From Tautonia plasticadhaerens (GTDB taxonomy: Bacteria > Planctomycetota > Planctomycetia > Isosphaerales > Isosphaeraceae), in NCBI RefSeq assembly GCF_007752535.1, contig NZ_CP036426.1, positions 4,464,001 to 4,528,000 of the forward strand: 64,000 bases of DNA, written 5' to 3'. The notes beneath the pieces are model-generated. The model was not told the origin of the DNA. It searched no databases and saw only the letters and a program-made list of their open reading frames with translations. Both the position numbers and the translations under genes were made by a program. Shown here one piece after another: positions 1 to 8,181 of the stretch; the first letter of the stretch is position 1, and every line of letters starts with the position of its first letter.

Positions 1-674
1 TCATCGAGACGCTGCTCGGCCGGGGGATCGGGGTCGTGCTGATGACCCGAGGGCGTGTCACCCGGGACGTGGTCCGCCTGCTCCGCTCGGCCCCGGGCCT
101 GTGCCGGGCGGCGGTCGGCGTCTCGACGCTCGGCCGGACCCTGTCCCGGGCCCTGGAGCCGATGGCCCCCCCCGGCCGGGCCCGCCTGGCGGGGATCGCC
201 CGGCTGATCGAGGCCGACGTCCCGGTCGAGGTCCGCCTGGAGCCCCTGATCCCCGCGCTGACCGACACCCGGGAGAACCTCCGCCCCCTCTTCCGGGAGC
301 TGGGCCGGATCGGCGCCCGAGACGTGCTGGCGCACTACGCCTTCCTCCAGCCCGCCGTCATCCCCTCGTTGCGAGAGGCCCTGGCCCCCCTCGGCCATTC
401 CGAGCGCCTGGTCGACCTCTACGAGGGCGGCCCCGTCTTCTCCCTCGGCGAGGCCGGTGCCACCAAGCACCTCCCCCTGGACGCCCGCCGCGACGGCCTC
501 GCCCGCGTCATCTCCTGGGGGGCCGAGTCCGGCCTGATCGTCCGCACCGGATCAAGCCAGAACCCCGACCTCCCCCGGCTCGATCCCTCGACGCCTCCCC
601 CGAGCCAACCAGCACCCCCGAGGCGAACGGAGAAGGGCAGGGGACGCCGTCCCGAGCAGGCCGTGACGACCTGA
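1..674 (+). CDS. Radical SAM protein, SplB/Rv2578c-like, C-terminal part
   Basis: The frame is open to the window edge (it reads IETLLGRGIGVVLMTRG before the first possible GTG start at 36), so this is the 3' part of a longer gene. The visible part resembles the C-terminal half of the radical SAM proteins related to spore photoproduct lyase: an 'R-ALEP-APP-ARLA-IARLIEADVPV' helix followed by 'PLIPALTDT', which in that family forms the end of the partial TIM barrel. The CxxxCxxC cluster motif would lie upstream, outside the window. The last 40 residues are Pro/Arg-rich and probably disordered. It ends 41 bases from the convergent aroA. The family call rests on C-terminal similarity only. Confidence 0.6.
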   Translation, partial: IETLLGRGIGVVLMTRGRVTRDVVRLLRSAPGLCRAAVGVSTLGRTLSRALEPMAPPGRARLAGIARLIEADVPVEVRLEPLIPALTDTRENLRPLFRELGRIGARDVLAHYAFLQPAVIPSLREALAPLGHSERLVDLYEGGPVFSLGEAGATKHLPLDARRDGLARVISWGAESGLIVRTGSSQNPDLPRLDPSTPPPSQPAPPRRTEKGRGRRPEQAVTT

Positions 675-715
675 CGCCGGGTCGGCCGGGGCCGTCGCCT
701 GGCCGACCCATCTAC

Positions 716-2005
716 CTACCGTCTCAACTTCCCCAGGTCCTCCCAGAATCCCGGGTAGGTCTTGGCGACGCACCCGGGATCCTCGATCGTCACCCCCTCG
801 GCCTTCAGGCCGACCGTGGCGAAGGACATCGCCATCCGGTGGTCGTCGTAGGTGGCGATCCGGGCGGGGGCGATCGAGTCGGGCGGGAAGATGACCAGGC
901 CGTCGGGGTGCTCGTCGACCCCGGCGCCGAGCTTGCGCAGCTCGGCCGCCAGCGCGGCGATCCGGTCGGTCTCCTTGTGGCGGATGTGGGCGACGTTGCG
1001 GATCCGGGTCGGCCCGTGGGCGAACAGGGCCACCGCGGCCAGCGTCATCACCGTGTCGCTGATCGCGTTCATGTCCACGTCGATCCCCACCAGGGGAGCC
1101 CCGCCGGTCACGGTGATCGACGACTTCGACCGGTCGACGGCGCAGCCCATGTGCTCTAGCAGGTCGACGAACCCCACGTCCCCCTGGATCGACCCCGTCC
1201 CCAGCCCCTCGACCGTGACCGACCCGCCCGCGATCGCCGCCGCCGCGAAGAAGTAGCTGGCGGCCGAGGCGTCGGGCTCGATCGCGTAGGTCCTCGCGGT
1301 GTACGGCGCCGGCTCGACGTTGAACCGCTTGAAGTCCCGGTTGCTGATCCTCCGGCCGAAGGCGGCCATCACGTCCAGCGTCATGGCGATGTACGGCTTC
1401 GAGACGAGCGTCCCCTGCACCTCCACCGTGGTCGGCCCCTTGGCGCAGGGCAGGGCCATGAGCAGGCCGCTGAGGAACTGGCTCGACACGTCCCCCCGGA
1501 CCTCGGCGAAGCCGCCGTCGAGCCCGTCGGCCTGGACCACGACCGGCGGGCACCCCGTCCCCAGCTCGCTCCGGGCGTCGGCCCCCAGGCGGTTGAGCGC
1601 CAGCAGGAGGTCGGCCACCGGCCGCTCCCGCATCCGGGGGACGCCGTCGAGCCGGAAGGTCCCCCGGCCGACGCTCACCATCGCCGTCAAGAACCGCAGG
1701 GTCGTGCCCGAGTTGCCGACGAACAGCTCGGCCTCCCGGGCGGGGAAGTGCCGTCCGCAGCCCTCGACGACCACCGTCGCCGCCTCCCGGTCGTGCTCGA
1801 CCGCCAGGCCGATCGCCCTCAGCCCCTCGGCCATCACCCTGGTGTCGTCGCTATCCAGCGCCCCCGTCAGCGTGCTCCGGCCCCGGGCCAGCCCGGCGAC
1901 CACCAGCGCCCGGTTGGTCAAGCTCTTGGATCCCGGCACCCGGATCCGGGTCTCCGGCGGGTGGGGCAGGGGGGAGACGGTCAGCTCGGCGGGGTACTCG
2001 GGCAT
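716..2005 (-). CDS. aroA: 3-phosphoshikimate 1-carboxyvinyltransferase (EPSP synthase)
   Basis: Catalyses transfer of the enolpyruvyl group of PEP to shikimate-3-phosphate, the sixth step of the cytosolic shikimate pathway. The 429 residues match the usual length. Visible motifs are PGSKSLTNRALV (residues 24-35, catalytic Lys and substrate contacts), GNSGTTLRFL (about 97-106, the PEP-binding glycine loop), RMRERP, the RHKETDR segment and YDDHRMAMSFA near the C-terminus. The ATG at 2005 directly precedes the conserved N-terminal strand. A TACACT box lies about 45 bases upstream on the same strand and may be a -10 element. It is transcribed alone, toward the radical SAM gene. Confidence 0.96.
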   Translation of the reverse strand: MPEYPAELTVSPLPHPPETRIRVPGSKSLTNRALVVAGLARGRSTLTGALDSDDTRVMAEGLRAIGLAVEHDREAATVVVEGCGRHFPAREAELFVGNSGTTLRFLTAMVSVGRGTFRLDGVPRMRERPVADLLLALNRLGADARSELGTGCPPVVVQADGLDGGFAEVRGDVSSQFLSGLLMALPCAKGPTTVEVQGTLVSKPYIAMTLDVMAAFGRRISNRDFKRFNVEPAPYTARTYAIEPDASAASYFFAAAAIAGGSVTVEGLGTGSIQGDVGFVDLLEHMGCAVDRSKSSITVTGGAPLVGIDVDMNAISDTVMTLAAVALFAHGPTRIRNVAHIRHKETDRIAALAAELRKLGAGVDEHPDGLVIFPPDSIAPARIATYDDHRMAMSFATVGLKAEGVTIEDPGCVAKTYPGFWEDLGKLRR

Positions 2006-2114
2006 GGGAGGGGCTCGGGCGGTCGGGGTCGGGGGCTCCAGTCCGCTCCAGTGTACCGAGCGGGGGGCCTCCTCGCGGCGCCGGTGGGCGGGGATCCCCC
2101 GCGGGGCCCCGCCC

Positions 2115-2420
2115 TCATCCCCCCCCGGACAGCACCCCCCGGAGCCGATCCCGGATCGCTTCCGCCGAGCGCCCCTCGACCAGGAACCGCTTCCGCCGGC
2201 TCGCCGGGCCGCCGATCAGCCGCACGGCCGACGCCTTGCAGCCGAGCGTCTCGGCCAGCAACGCGGCAAGGGCGGCGTTGGCCTTCCCCTTGTCGGGGGG
2301 GGCCGAGACGGCCAGGAGCAGGGCCCCGTCCCGCTCCCCGAGCACCCCGGGACGCCTCGACCCCGGCCGGGCGACGACGGCGACCACGGTCCCCTCCGGG
2401 TGGTCGGTCAGCTCGATCAC
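2115..2420 (-). CDS. DUF167 (YggU-type) protein
   Basis: A 101-residue protein of the DUF167/YggU family; the molecular role of the family is unknown. It has the typical features: an N-terminal strand ending VVARPGSRR, the central 'VSAPPDKGKANAAL' segment, and 'ASRRKRFLVEG' near the end. The start is a GTG at 2420 whose bases overlap the stop codon of the upstream yggS-like gene (GTGA, four bases), so the two are almost certainly translationally coupled. The pairing of yggS with yggU is widespread in bacteria. Longer in-frame readings upstream are shadows of yggS. Confidence 0.9.
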   Translation of the reverse strand: MIELTDHPEGTVVAVVARPGSRRPGVLGERDGALLLAVSAPPDKGKANAALAALLAETLGCKASAVRLIGGPASRRKRFLVEGRSAEAIRDRLRGVLSGGG

Positions 2421-3127
2421 GGCGGGTCCAGCCCCTCGAACAGCGCCGAGCCGACCCGGACCAGCGTCGCCCCCTCCTCGATCGCCGCCCCGAAGTCGCC
2501 GGACATCCCCATCGACAGCTCGGGAAGCTCCAGGCCGGTCCGATCCCGCATCCGGTCGCGTAACTCGCGGAGGGCGGCGAAGGTCGGCCGGGCCTCTTCG
2601 TCGGTCGTGCCGTAGCCGGCCATGGTCATCAGGCCGACGATGGGGATCGAGCGGCAGGAGGCGATCGCCTCGGCGTCGTCGAGCATCGCCCCGGGGGACC
2701 AGCCGTGCTTCGACCCCTCCCCCGAGCAATTCGCCTGGAGGCAGATCCCCGGCGGCCCGGGCAGGTCGGCGGCCAGTTCGTCGAGCAGCCGGAGCAGCTT
2801 GAGCGAGTCGACGCCGTGGACGAGCCGGACCATCGGCGCCGTCCGCTTCGCCTTGTTCGACTGGAGGTGGCCGATCAGGTGCCACCGGATCCCCTCCGGG
2901 CGGGCCGAGAGCGCCTCGACCTTCCTCCAGAGTTCCTGGGGGAAATTCTCCCCCAGGTCGAGCTGGCCGGCCTCGACCAGGGGGACGATCCGATCCGGCG
3001 GGTTCGTCTTCGTGACGGCGACCAGGCGCACGGCGTCCGGACCCCGCCCCGAGCGTCGGGCGGCCTCGGCGATCCGGGCTCGGACCCCCTCCAGGTTGCC
3101 TCGGATGCGGTCGTCCATCGAGCTCAT
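2417..3127 (-). CDS. yggS: YggS/PLPBP-family pyridoxal phosphate homeostasis protein
   Basis: A 236-residue fold-type III PLP-binding protein. The family has no known catalytic activity and affects vitamin B6 and amino-acid balance in the cytosol. The PLP lysine is Lys40 in LVAVTKTNP. Other family motifs are DLGENFPQEL, WHLIGHLQSNK, HGVDSLKLL, GLMTMAGYG and SMGMSGDFGAAIEEGATLVRVG. The start ATG at 3127 was chosen because conserved sequence begins just after it; a second ATG is at 3118. It overlaps the DUF167 gene by four bases. A TACACT box lies only 6-11 bases upstream of the ATG, so the mRNA may have almost no leader. Confidence 0.93.
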   Translation of the reverse strand: MSSMDDRIRGNLEGVRARIAEAARRSGRGPDAVRLVAVTKTNPPDRIVPLVEAGQLDLGENFPQELWRKVEALSARPEGIRWHLIGHLQSNKAKRTAPMVRLVHGVDSLKLLRLLDELAADLPGPPGICLQANCSGEGSKHGWSPGAMLDDAEAIASCRSIPIVGLMTMAGYGTTDEEARPTFAALRELRDRMRDRTGLELPELSMGMSGDFGAAIEEGATLVRVGSALFEGLDPP

Positions 3128-3407
3128 GCTGCCAGTGTACCGCCGCCGATCCCCCGGGCAAGCGGCGACGCCTCCCCCTCGCCTTCCTCCCATCCGGGGT
3201 GCCCGTACGCCCTGCCGAAATCGGTGGCAGTCCTGCCCGTCTCGTTCGCGTCGCCGGGGGCCCGGCCGGGCCCGGGCCTCGGCCCCGGGGCAACCAGTCG
3301 GGGTCCCCGGGGAAAATCCCGGAGGATCGCAAGTCGTTGGCTCGGAAATGCTATCGCGCCGTGATGGCCGGATCAGCCCCGGGGCCCACCGGCCCGCCGA
3401 CGGGCTT

Positions 3408-3424
3408 TGGCACTGCCCTTGCTT
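3408..3424 (+). promoter_or_regulatory. Sigma-54-type -24/-12 promoter, no gene downstream
   Basis: The sequence TGGCACTGCCCTTGCTT fits the sigma-54 consensus (TGGCAC, five bases, TTGC) at every conserved position. It points rightward, where no plus-strand protein gene follows for over 9 kb. The predicted transcription start is near 3434, just before three consecutive hairpins. It could serve a non-coding RNA. A chance match cannot be excluded in sequence of this composition. Confidence 0.5.
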
Positions 3425-3433
3425 TCTCTCCCT

Positions 3434-3590
3434 GTCGACCGCGACGAGGGCCGAAAAGGACGGCCCTTGAGGATCGGTCACCCACATTGGAATGAAATCA
3501 CCCCACCCCCTGGCGACGACCCGATTCGTCGGGTCTACCGCCAAAGGACGAGCGGGTTGCCTCGCACGACCCCCCCGCTCGTCCTCTCTT
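3434..3590 (+). ncRNA. Candidate structured small RNA
   Basis: Three stem-loops follow the sigma-54-type promoter. The first pairs AGGGCCG (3447-3453) with 3461-3467. The second pairs GACCCGA (3518-3524) with 3529-3535 across a TTCG tetraloop. The third is a perfect 12-base stem, 3545-3556 with 3574-3585, followed by a short pyrimidine run (CTCTT) that could be a weak terminator. No ORF with a ribosome site lies inside. The alternative is that the stems belong to a minus-strand leader upstream of yggS. I cannot match it to a known RNA family. Confidence 0.35.
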
Positions 3591-3780
3591 ACACTGGCGT
3601 CGGCCCCTTGAGGAGACTCGGGGCCGGCCACCCGGCTGAGCCGACCGGGGTCTCCCTCCGCGGGCTATGGGAGAGGTGGCCCGTGAAGTGGAACCCCGGT
3701 CGGCTTACTTGATCGGCCCGGTCGCGTCGAGTCCGCTCGACGCGGCCGGGCCGTTCCTGCGTGCGCCTCGGGCGCCCGGC

Positions 3781-3840
3781 CCGGGGGACGGGCCGCGGTC
3801 CCGACCGGCCCGGGGGGACGGGCCGCGGTCCCGATCGGCC
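3781..3840. repeat. Two-unit 30-base tandem repeat
   Basis: Two adjacent 30-base units, differing at two positions by eye, each containing GGACGGGCCGCGGTCCCGA. The core GGGCCGCGGTCCC is itself nearly palindromic. The repeat ends four bases before the stop codon of the metallophosphoesterase, so it may sit in the 3' end of that transcript. Confidence 0.7.
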
Positions 3841-3843
3841 GGC

Positions 3844-4716
3844 TCAGCCGAGCGGCAGGTCGAGGATCCGGACGGCGTCCCGGAGGATGGGGATCGTCAC
3901 CGGCTCGGTCGCCGGGAAGAGGCAGCAGGCCGGATAGGGGCCGGTGCCGTCGATGATCAGCAGGCGGTCGTTGGCCACCCGGAAGCCCTCGTCGCAGGGC
4001 TGGTGCCCGGTGATGAAGCACTCGGCCCCCACCATCCCGGCGAACCGCTCGGCCGTCTCCGGGCGGTCGTCCCGGCCCCAGGTCATCGCGTAGACCGCCC
4101 CCCCCCGACGCACCGACTCCTCGGTCCAGACCCCCGTGCGGAGCGGCCCCAGGTCCAGCCCGTCCAGCTTCGAGCCGTCCGGCAGGGTGTGGCAGAGGAA
4201 CACGCCGTTGGGGCACCGCACCGCCAGCGGCAGCGCGCGGAAGAACTCGTGATAGGCGTCCACCACCTCCCCGGCCCGGTCGCCGTAGGCCGTCTCGATC
4301 CCCCGGCGGAACAGGGCGTTCAGCGCCACGCCGTTCTTGGCGATCGGCCGGCCGGTCAGCTCCGACAGCTCGTGGTTCCCCAGGATCAGGTGGACCCGAT
4401 CCGGGTACTCGCACTTCAGGGCCGCCACCAGGTCGACCAGCTGGTGGGAGCGGTCCCCGCCCTCGTCCGGGTAGAAGACGTCGCCGTGCACCAGCTCCTG
4501 GAGGACCAGGTGTCGCCCCGGCCGATTCTTCAGGTCCGCGACCGCCAGCACCCGGCGGAAGGCGGGCAGGTTGCCGTGCAGGTCGCCGACGACGAGCACG
4601 TCCTCCAGCCCCTCCGCCTCGGGGATCGCCACGACCCCCCCCCGTCGGCCGGGCGTGCCCCGGGAGAGCATCGCCGCGCGTCGGACCAGGGCAAGCACCC
4701 GGTTCGGGTCAGGCAT
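3844..4716 (-). CDS. Metallophosphoesterase (calcineurin-like)
   Basis: A 290-residue cytosolic phosphoesterase with a two-metal active site. Visible motifs are VVGDLHGNL (first metal ligands), LILGNHE (the Asn-His ligand) and FITGHQP (the C-terminal His ligand). The segment that in PPP-type phosphatases reads GDYVDRG is here replaced by HGDVFYPDEGGDRS, so substrate preference may differ. The ATG at 4716 overlaps the stop of the ABC-F gene by eight bases, marking them as one transcription unit. Substrate cannot be told from sequence: protein phosphatase, nucleotide or other phosphoester activities are all possible. Confidence 0.88.
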   Translation of the reverse strand: MPDPNRVLALVRRAAMLSRGTPGRRGGVVAIPEAEGLEDVLVVGDLHGNLPAFRRVLAVADLKNRPGRHLVLQELVHGDVFYPDEGGDRSHQLVDLVAALKCEYPDRVHLILGNHELSELTGRPIAKNGVALNALFRRGIETAYGDRAGEVVDAYHEFFRALPLAVRCPNGVFLCHTLPDGSKLDGLDLGPLRTGVWTEESVRRGGAVYAMTWGRDDRPETAERFAGMVGAECFITGHQPCDEGFRVANDRLLIIDGTGPYPACCLFPATEPVTIPILRDAVRILDLPLG

Positions 4717-6631
4717 TGTATTCCAGGGCCTCTTCCCAGTGCTCGTAGAGGGCCTTGATCGCCCCGGCCAGCTCGTCGTATCGCTCCTGGGAGCGGCGGG
4801 CGAGGTCGGCGTCCTTCCACGTCTCCGACAGGCCGAGGGCGTGCTCCAGCTCCCCCATCTCGGCCTCGACCTGGGCGATCTCCCGCTCGATCTCCCCCGC
4901 CTTGCGGAAGGGGTATTTCTTCTTCTTCTTCGCCTTGCCATCGGCGGCGGGCTTCGGGGGCGGCGACCCGTCGGCGACCGCCCCGCCGTCCCGGCCCCCC
5001 TTCGCCCGCTCCTTCGAGGCGGACTCCTGGTCGACCATCCGGCGGTAGACCTCGTAGTCCCCCTCGACCACCCGGGCCCGGCCCCCGTCGACCACGATCA
5101 GGCGGTCGGCCACCTGGTTGAGGAAGTAGCGGTCGTGGCTGACGACCAGCACCGTCCCCTCGAACTCCCGGACAGACCGCTCCAGCGCGTCGCACGACCA
5201 GATGTCCAGGTGGTTGGTCGGCTCGTCCATCACCAGCAGGTTCGCCCCCGTCGCCGCCAGCCGGGCCAGCGCCGCCTTCCCCTTCTCGCCGCCGGAGAGC
5301 TTGCCGACGGTCTGCAGGGCCAGGTCCCCCGAGAGGCCGAACTTGCCGAGCAGGTCCCGGACGTCCTGCATCAGCCACGAGGGGTCGTCGTCGGGCCAGA
5401 CCGCCTTGAGAACCGGGGTGTCGGCCGGGAGCGACTCGAGCCCCTGGTCGTAGTAGCCGACCGTCACCTTGTGGCCGAGCTTCACCTCCCCCTCGTCCGG
5501 CTTCACCCGGCCGATCAGGGTCTTGATCAGGGTCGACTTCCCCGCCCCGTTCGGCCCCATGATGCCGACGCACTGCCCGCGCTGGACCTGGAGGTTCAGG
5601 CGGGTGAACAGCGGCGTGTCGTACGACTTCGACAGGTCCTTCGCCTCGACGACGATGTCCCCCGAGCGCCGGACCTCCTCGAATCCCATCGGCGGGCCGG
5701 AGATGTCCCGCATCAGCTCGATGTCCTCGGACATCAGCTTCTCCAGCTTCTTCGCCTTGTCCTTGGCCTGGGTGGCCCGGGTGCCGGCCGAGAACTTGTC
5801 GATGAACTTCTGCAGGTGCGCCGCCTGCTCCTGCTGCTTCTCGGCCTTCCGCTCCAAAACCTTCGCCCGCTCCTCCCTCAGCTTCCAGTACTGGGAATAA
5901 TTGCCGGGGTAGGAGGCGACGTGCCCCTGGAACAGCTCCCAGATCTTGGTGACGGTCGCGTCCAGGAAATAGCGGTCGTGGCTGACGATCACCATGCCCG
6001 TCGGCTGCCGGGAGAGGTATCCCTCCAGCCAGGTGACGGTCGCCACGTCCAGGTGGTTCGTCGGCTCGTCCAGCAGCATCAGGTCCGGGCTCTCCAGCAG
6101 GAGCCGGGCCAGCATCAGTCGGGACTGCTGCCCGCCCGAGAACGTCCCCGACGGACGGTGGAACTCGCCCGGCTTGAAGCCGAGCCCCGTCACCACCTCC
6201 TCGACCCGGTGCTCGATCGCGTAGGCGTCCTGGTGTTCGAGCCGGTCCTGGAGGTCGGCGTACCGCCGGGAGGCCCGGTCCCGGTCGTCGTCGTCCTCCG
6301 CCTCGGCCATCTCCCGGGCGGCCTCCTCCAGCTCGTCCTGCAATTCCAGCAGGGAGGCCAGCCCCGACCGGGCGACCTCGAACAACGTCTGGCCCGGCTC
6401 GAAGTCCGGCTGCTGCCGCAGGAGGCTGACCCGCACCCCCGGCCGGATCGTCAGGCGGCCCATGTCCGGCTCGTCGATCCCGGCGAGCAGCCGCATCAGC
6501 GTCGTCTTGCCCGCGCCGTTGGGCCCGACGAGGCCGATGCGCTCCCCGGCCCGGATCTCGAACGCGAGGTCGGTGAAGATCGGGTCCCCGGTGTACTGTC
6601 GGCCGAGGCCGGTGGCGGAGGCGAGGATCAT
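4709..6631 (-). CDS. ABC-F family ATPase (Uup-like)
   Basis: A 640-residue soluble protein with two ATP-binding cassettes and no membrane segment. ABC-F proteins act on ribosomes. Cassette 1 has Walker A GPNGAGKTT (36-44), signature SGGQQSRL and Walker B LMLLDEPTNHLD. Cassette 2 has GPNGAGKST (about 357-365), LSGGEKGK and LLVMDEPTNHLD. The linker is rich in Lys, Glu and Arg as in the P-site tRNA-interacting motif region. The C-terminal part (after about 560) is a basic stretch KAKKKKKYPF followed by a coiled coil, as in Uup. It overlaps the DUF4058 gene upstream (ATGA) and the metallophosphoesterase downstream. Confidence 0.93.
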   Translation of the reverse strand: MILASATGLGRQYTGDPIFTDLAFEIRAGERIGLVGPNGAGKTTLMRLLAGIDEPDMGRLTIRPGVRVSLLRQQPDFEPGQTLFEVARSGLASLLELQDELEEAAREMAEAEDDDDRDRASRRYADLQDRLEHQDAYAIEHRVEEVVTGLGFKPGEFHRPSGTFSGGQQSRLMLARLLLESPDLMLLDEPTNHLDVATVTWLEGYLSRQPTGMVIVSHDRYFLDATVTKIWELFQGHVASYPGNYSQYWKLREERAKVLERKAEKQQEQAAHLQKFIDKFSAGTRATQAKDKAKKLEKLMSEDIELMRDISGPPMGFEEVRRSGDIVVEAKDLSKSYDTPLFTRLNLQVQRGQCVGIMGPNGAGKSTLIKTLIGRVKPDEGEVKLGHKVTVGYYDQGLESLPADTPVLKAVWPDDDPSWLMQDVRDLLGKFGLSGDLALQTVGKLSGGEKGKAALARLAATGANLLVMDEPTNHLDIWSCDALERSVREFEGTVLVVSHDRYFLNQVADRLIVVDGGRARVVEGDYEVYRRMVDQESASKERAKGGRDGGAVADGSPPPKPAADGKAKKKKKYPFRKAGEIEREIAQVEAEMGELEHALGLSETWKDADLARRSQERYDELAGAIKALYEHWEEALEYNA

Positions 6632-7437
6632 GGGAGGTCCGGTGGGTCGGTCGGGTTCGGGTTCGGGGTCGGCCCGGGGGAGGGGACGAGCGAGGCCGCC
6701 CAGGCGGCGTCCTCGGGAGCGAGCGGGGGCTCGGGGCGGCCGTCGTAGATGTAGTAATGATAGCCGGCCGCGTCGTAAATCCGATGCAGGATTTGCTGGA
6801 GGTCGAGCCGGGCGTCCGGGTCCGGGTGCCGGACGGGGACGGGGATCACCGGCAACGGATCGCGGAGCCCGATCGGCCAGAAGTCCGCCCTCGACCTCCG
6901 CTCGGCCCGGCTCACCAGCACCGAATACGAGCAGTCCGGCCGATCCCCGGGAGGCATCGGCTGGCCTCCCCGGATCAGATCGATCTCGACGTAGTGGACG
7001 TCCCCCGCCAGCAACTGTCCCCGCTTCGCCAGGTACTGTTCGCGGTCCCGGCCCGCCCGCTTGTTCGACGGGCTGAGCAGCTCGACGACCGCGATCAGCT
7101 CCCGGTTCCGGCGGTCCCTGACCTCGACGAACGCCAGCCGCTCGGTATCGACCTCCGGCATCTCGAGCGTCGCCGGCGCCTCGATCACCCCGCCGCCTGC
7201 CCTCGTGCCCTCCCTCCCCGGCGTCGGCCCGACCGCCACGTCCGCCCTCCCGGCGAACCGTCGGGGCTCCCCCGCCAGGTCGTGGACGTAGACGTGCTCG
7301 TCGATCTTGACGATGTAATTCGGGACGAGTTGCTTCCCCAACTCCTCGGCGACCGCGGGCAGGAACCGCTCGTGGAAGTCGTGCCAGGCGTCATCCTGCT
7401 CCAGGAACGGGTTCATGCCGGGGAAGGGGGAGGGCAT
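6628..7437 (-). CDS. DUF4058 family protein
   Basis: A 269-residue protein of the DUF4058 family, common in planctomycetes and cyanobacteria; function unknown. The N-terminal signature SPFPGMNPFLE is followed by the core 'FVEVRDRRNRELIAVVELLSPSNKR', 'YLAKRGQLL' and 'HYVEIDLIRGG', a pattern that loosely recalls restriction-endonuclease-like folds (Glu, Lys and Asp on strands). That comparison is inference. The ATG at 7437 is preferred because the family begins with this motif. It overlaps the ABC-F gene by four bases. The last 25 residues are Pro-rich. Confidence 0.88.
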   Translation of the reverse strand: MPSPFPGMNPFLEQDDAWHDFHERFLPAVAEELGKQLVPNYIVKIDEHVYVHDLAGEPRRFAGRADVAVGPTPGREGTRAGGGVIEAPATLEMPEVDTERLAFVEVRDRRNRELIAVVELLSPSNKRAGRDREQYLAKRGQLLAGDVHYVEIDLIRGGQPMPPGDRPDCSYSVLVSRAERRSRADFWPIGLRDPLPVIPVPVRHPDPDARLDLQQILHRIYDAAGYHYYIYDGRPEPPLAPEDAAWAASLVPSPGPTPNPNPTDPPDLP

Positions 7438-7477
7438 GGGATCCTCGGTGTCGGGACGACGACCGCCGGGGGGACGT

Positions 7478-7885
7478 TCATCGGAGTCGGGGAAGTCGGG
7501 CGGGGGGGAGTTCCCCGGACAGCTCGATCGAGAAGGAGCCGATCGGGCCCCGGAGCAGCACGTCGAACAGGTCGAGGAAGCCGACCAGGCCCCATCGGAC
7601 CTCTTCCTCCGTCGCATCGAACACCACGGGGACCGACCAGCGGATCGGCCGCTCCCCGATCAGGATCTCGACGTCGATCTCCGCCTCGAGCCGGTCGATC
7701 GCATCGTCTTCCGACTCCGAGAGGATCCCGATCCTGCGGGCAACCTTCAGGGGGACGGTCGAAATCGGGCGGGTCGGGTCGATCAAACCCCAGACGATAC
7801 GCGTCCCCGACGGCCCGAACACGCTGGTGGGGAGTTCCGGCCTCGGGGGCCCGCCCGACCGGGGCGACATGTAGGGATATCTCAT
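7478..7885 (-). CDS. Retropepsin-like protein with degenerate active site
   Basis: A 135-residue protein. The segment RIVWGLIDPTRPISTVPL lines up with the flap-to-active-site region of small bacterial aspartic proteases, which normally read GLLDTGAD-T. Here DTGAD has become DPTRP. Later 'IPV/IRWSVPVVFD' strands and GFLDLFDVLLRG match the C-terminal half of the same family. If the fold assignment holds, the catalytic Asp is kept but the Thr-Gly of the active-site turn is lost, so proteolysis is doubtful. The start ATG at 7885 overlaps the stop of the upstream small gene (ATGA). Family assignment is by eye. Confidence 0.55.
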   Translation of the reverse strand: MRYPYMSPRSGGPPRPELPTSVFGPSGTRIVWGLIDPTRPISTVPLKVARRIGILSESEDDAIDRLEAEIDVEILIGERPIRWSVPVVFDATEEEVRWGLVGFLDLFDVLLRGPIGSFSIELSGELPPARLPRLR

Positions 7886-8181
7886 CGCCGGGGGACGAAC
7901 TGGTAGGAAACAACCTGGTCCCCGACCTTCGCGTCGACCTCCTCCATCGTCTCCCCCGACGCGACGATCGTCTGCATGTCCGCCGCCCAGGCGACCCACT
8001 TGCCGGCCATCTCCGGCGGCGGCGTGCCCCGCTTCGGGAAGATCCAGGTCGAGGGATCATCCGTCGGCTTGATCACGTACTTCATGATCGACGCCCACGG
8101 CTCCACCTCGGAGGCCAGTCGACCGCCGGGCATCTCCCCGGCGACCCGGCCGCTGGTCGACCTGCGCTCGTCGTCGTGCAT
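7882..8181 (-). CDS. Small DUF5678-like protein
   Basis: A 99-residue protein whose C-terminal half has the DUF5678-like pattern 'GKWVAWAADMQTIVASGETMEEVDAKVGD' in two pieces (GKWVAWAAD, then ASGETMEEVDAKV). The start at 8181 is supported by a GGAGGG six bases upstream; an internal ATG before KYVIKP is an alternative. It overlaps the retropepsin-like gene by four bases, so the two are probably co-translated. A TAGAAT box at 8246-8251 on the minus strand may be its -10 element, without a clear -35. Function unknown. Confidence 0.6.
   Translation of the reverse strand: MHDDERRSTSGRVAGEMPGGRLASEVEPWASIMKYVIKPTDDPSTWIFPKRGTPPPEMAGKWVAWAADMQTIVASGETMEEVDAKVGDQVVSYQFVPRR

Larger units (their letters stand above)
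3128..3843. other. Long intergenic region without protein-coding signal
   Basis: Seven hundred bases between yggS and the metallophosphoesterase hold no convincing coding frame. The readings that cross it lack a ribosome site and family-like sequence. It contains a sigma-54-type promoter (3408-3424, plus strand), a cluster of three hairpins (3447-3585) and a two-unit 30-base tandem repeat (3781-3840), described separately. I see nothing specific in 3140-3400 or 3600-3780. Confidence 0.6.

Noticed and set aside
3407-3712. Plus-strand frame of 101 codons in the long intergenic region
   Set aside because: Its TTG start falls on the sigma-54 promoter itself, upstream of the expected transcript start, and it has no ribosome site or family resemblance.
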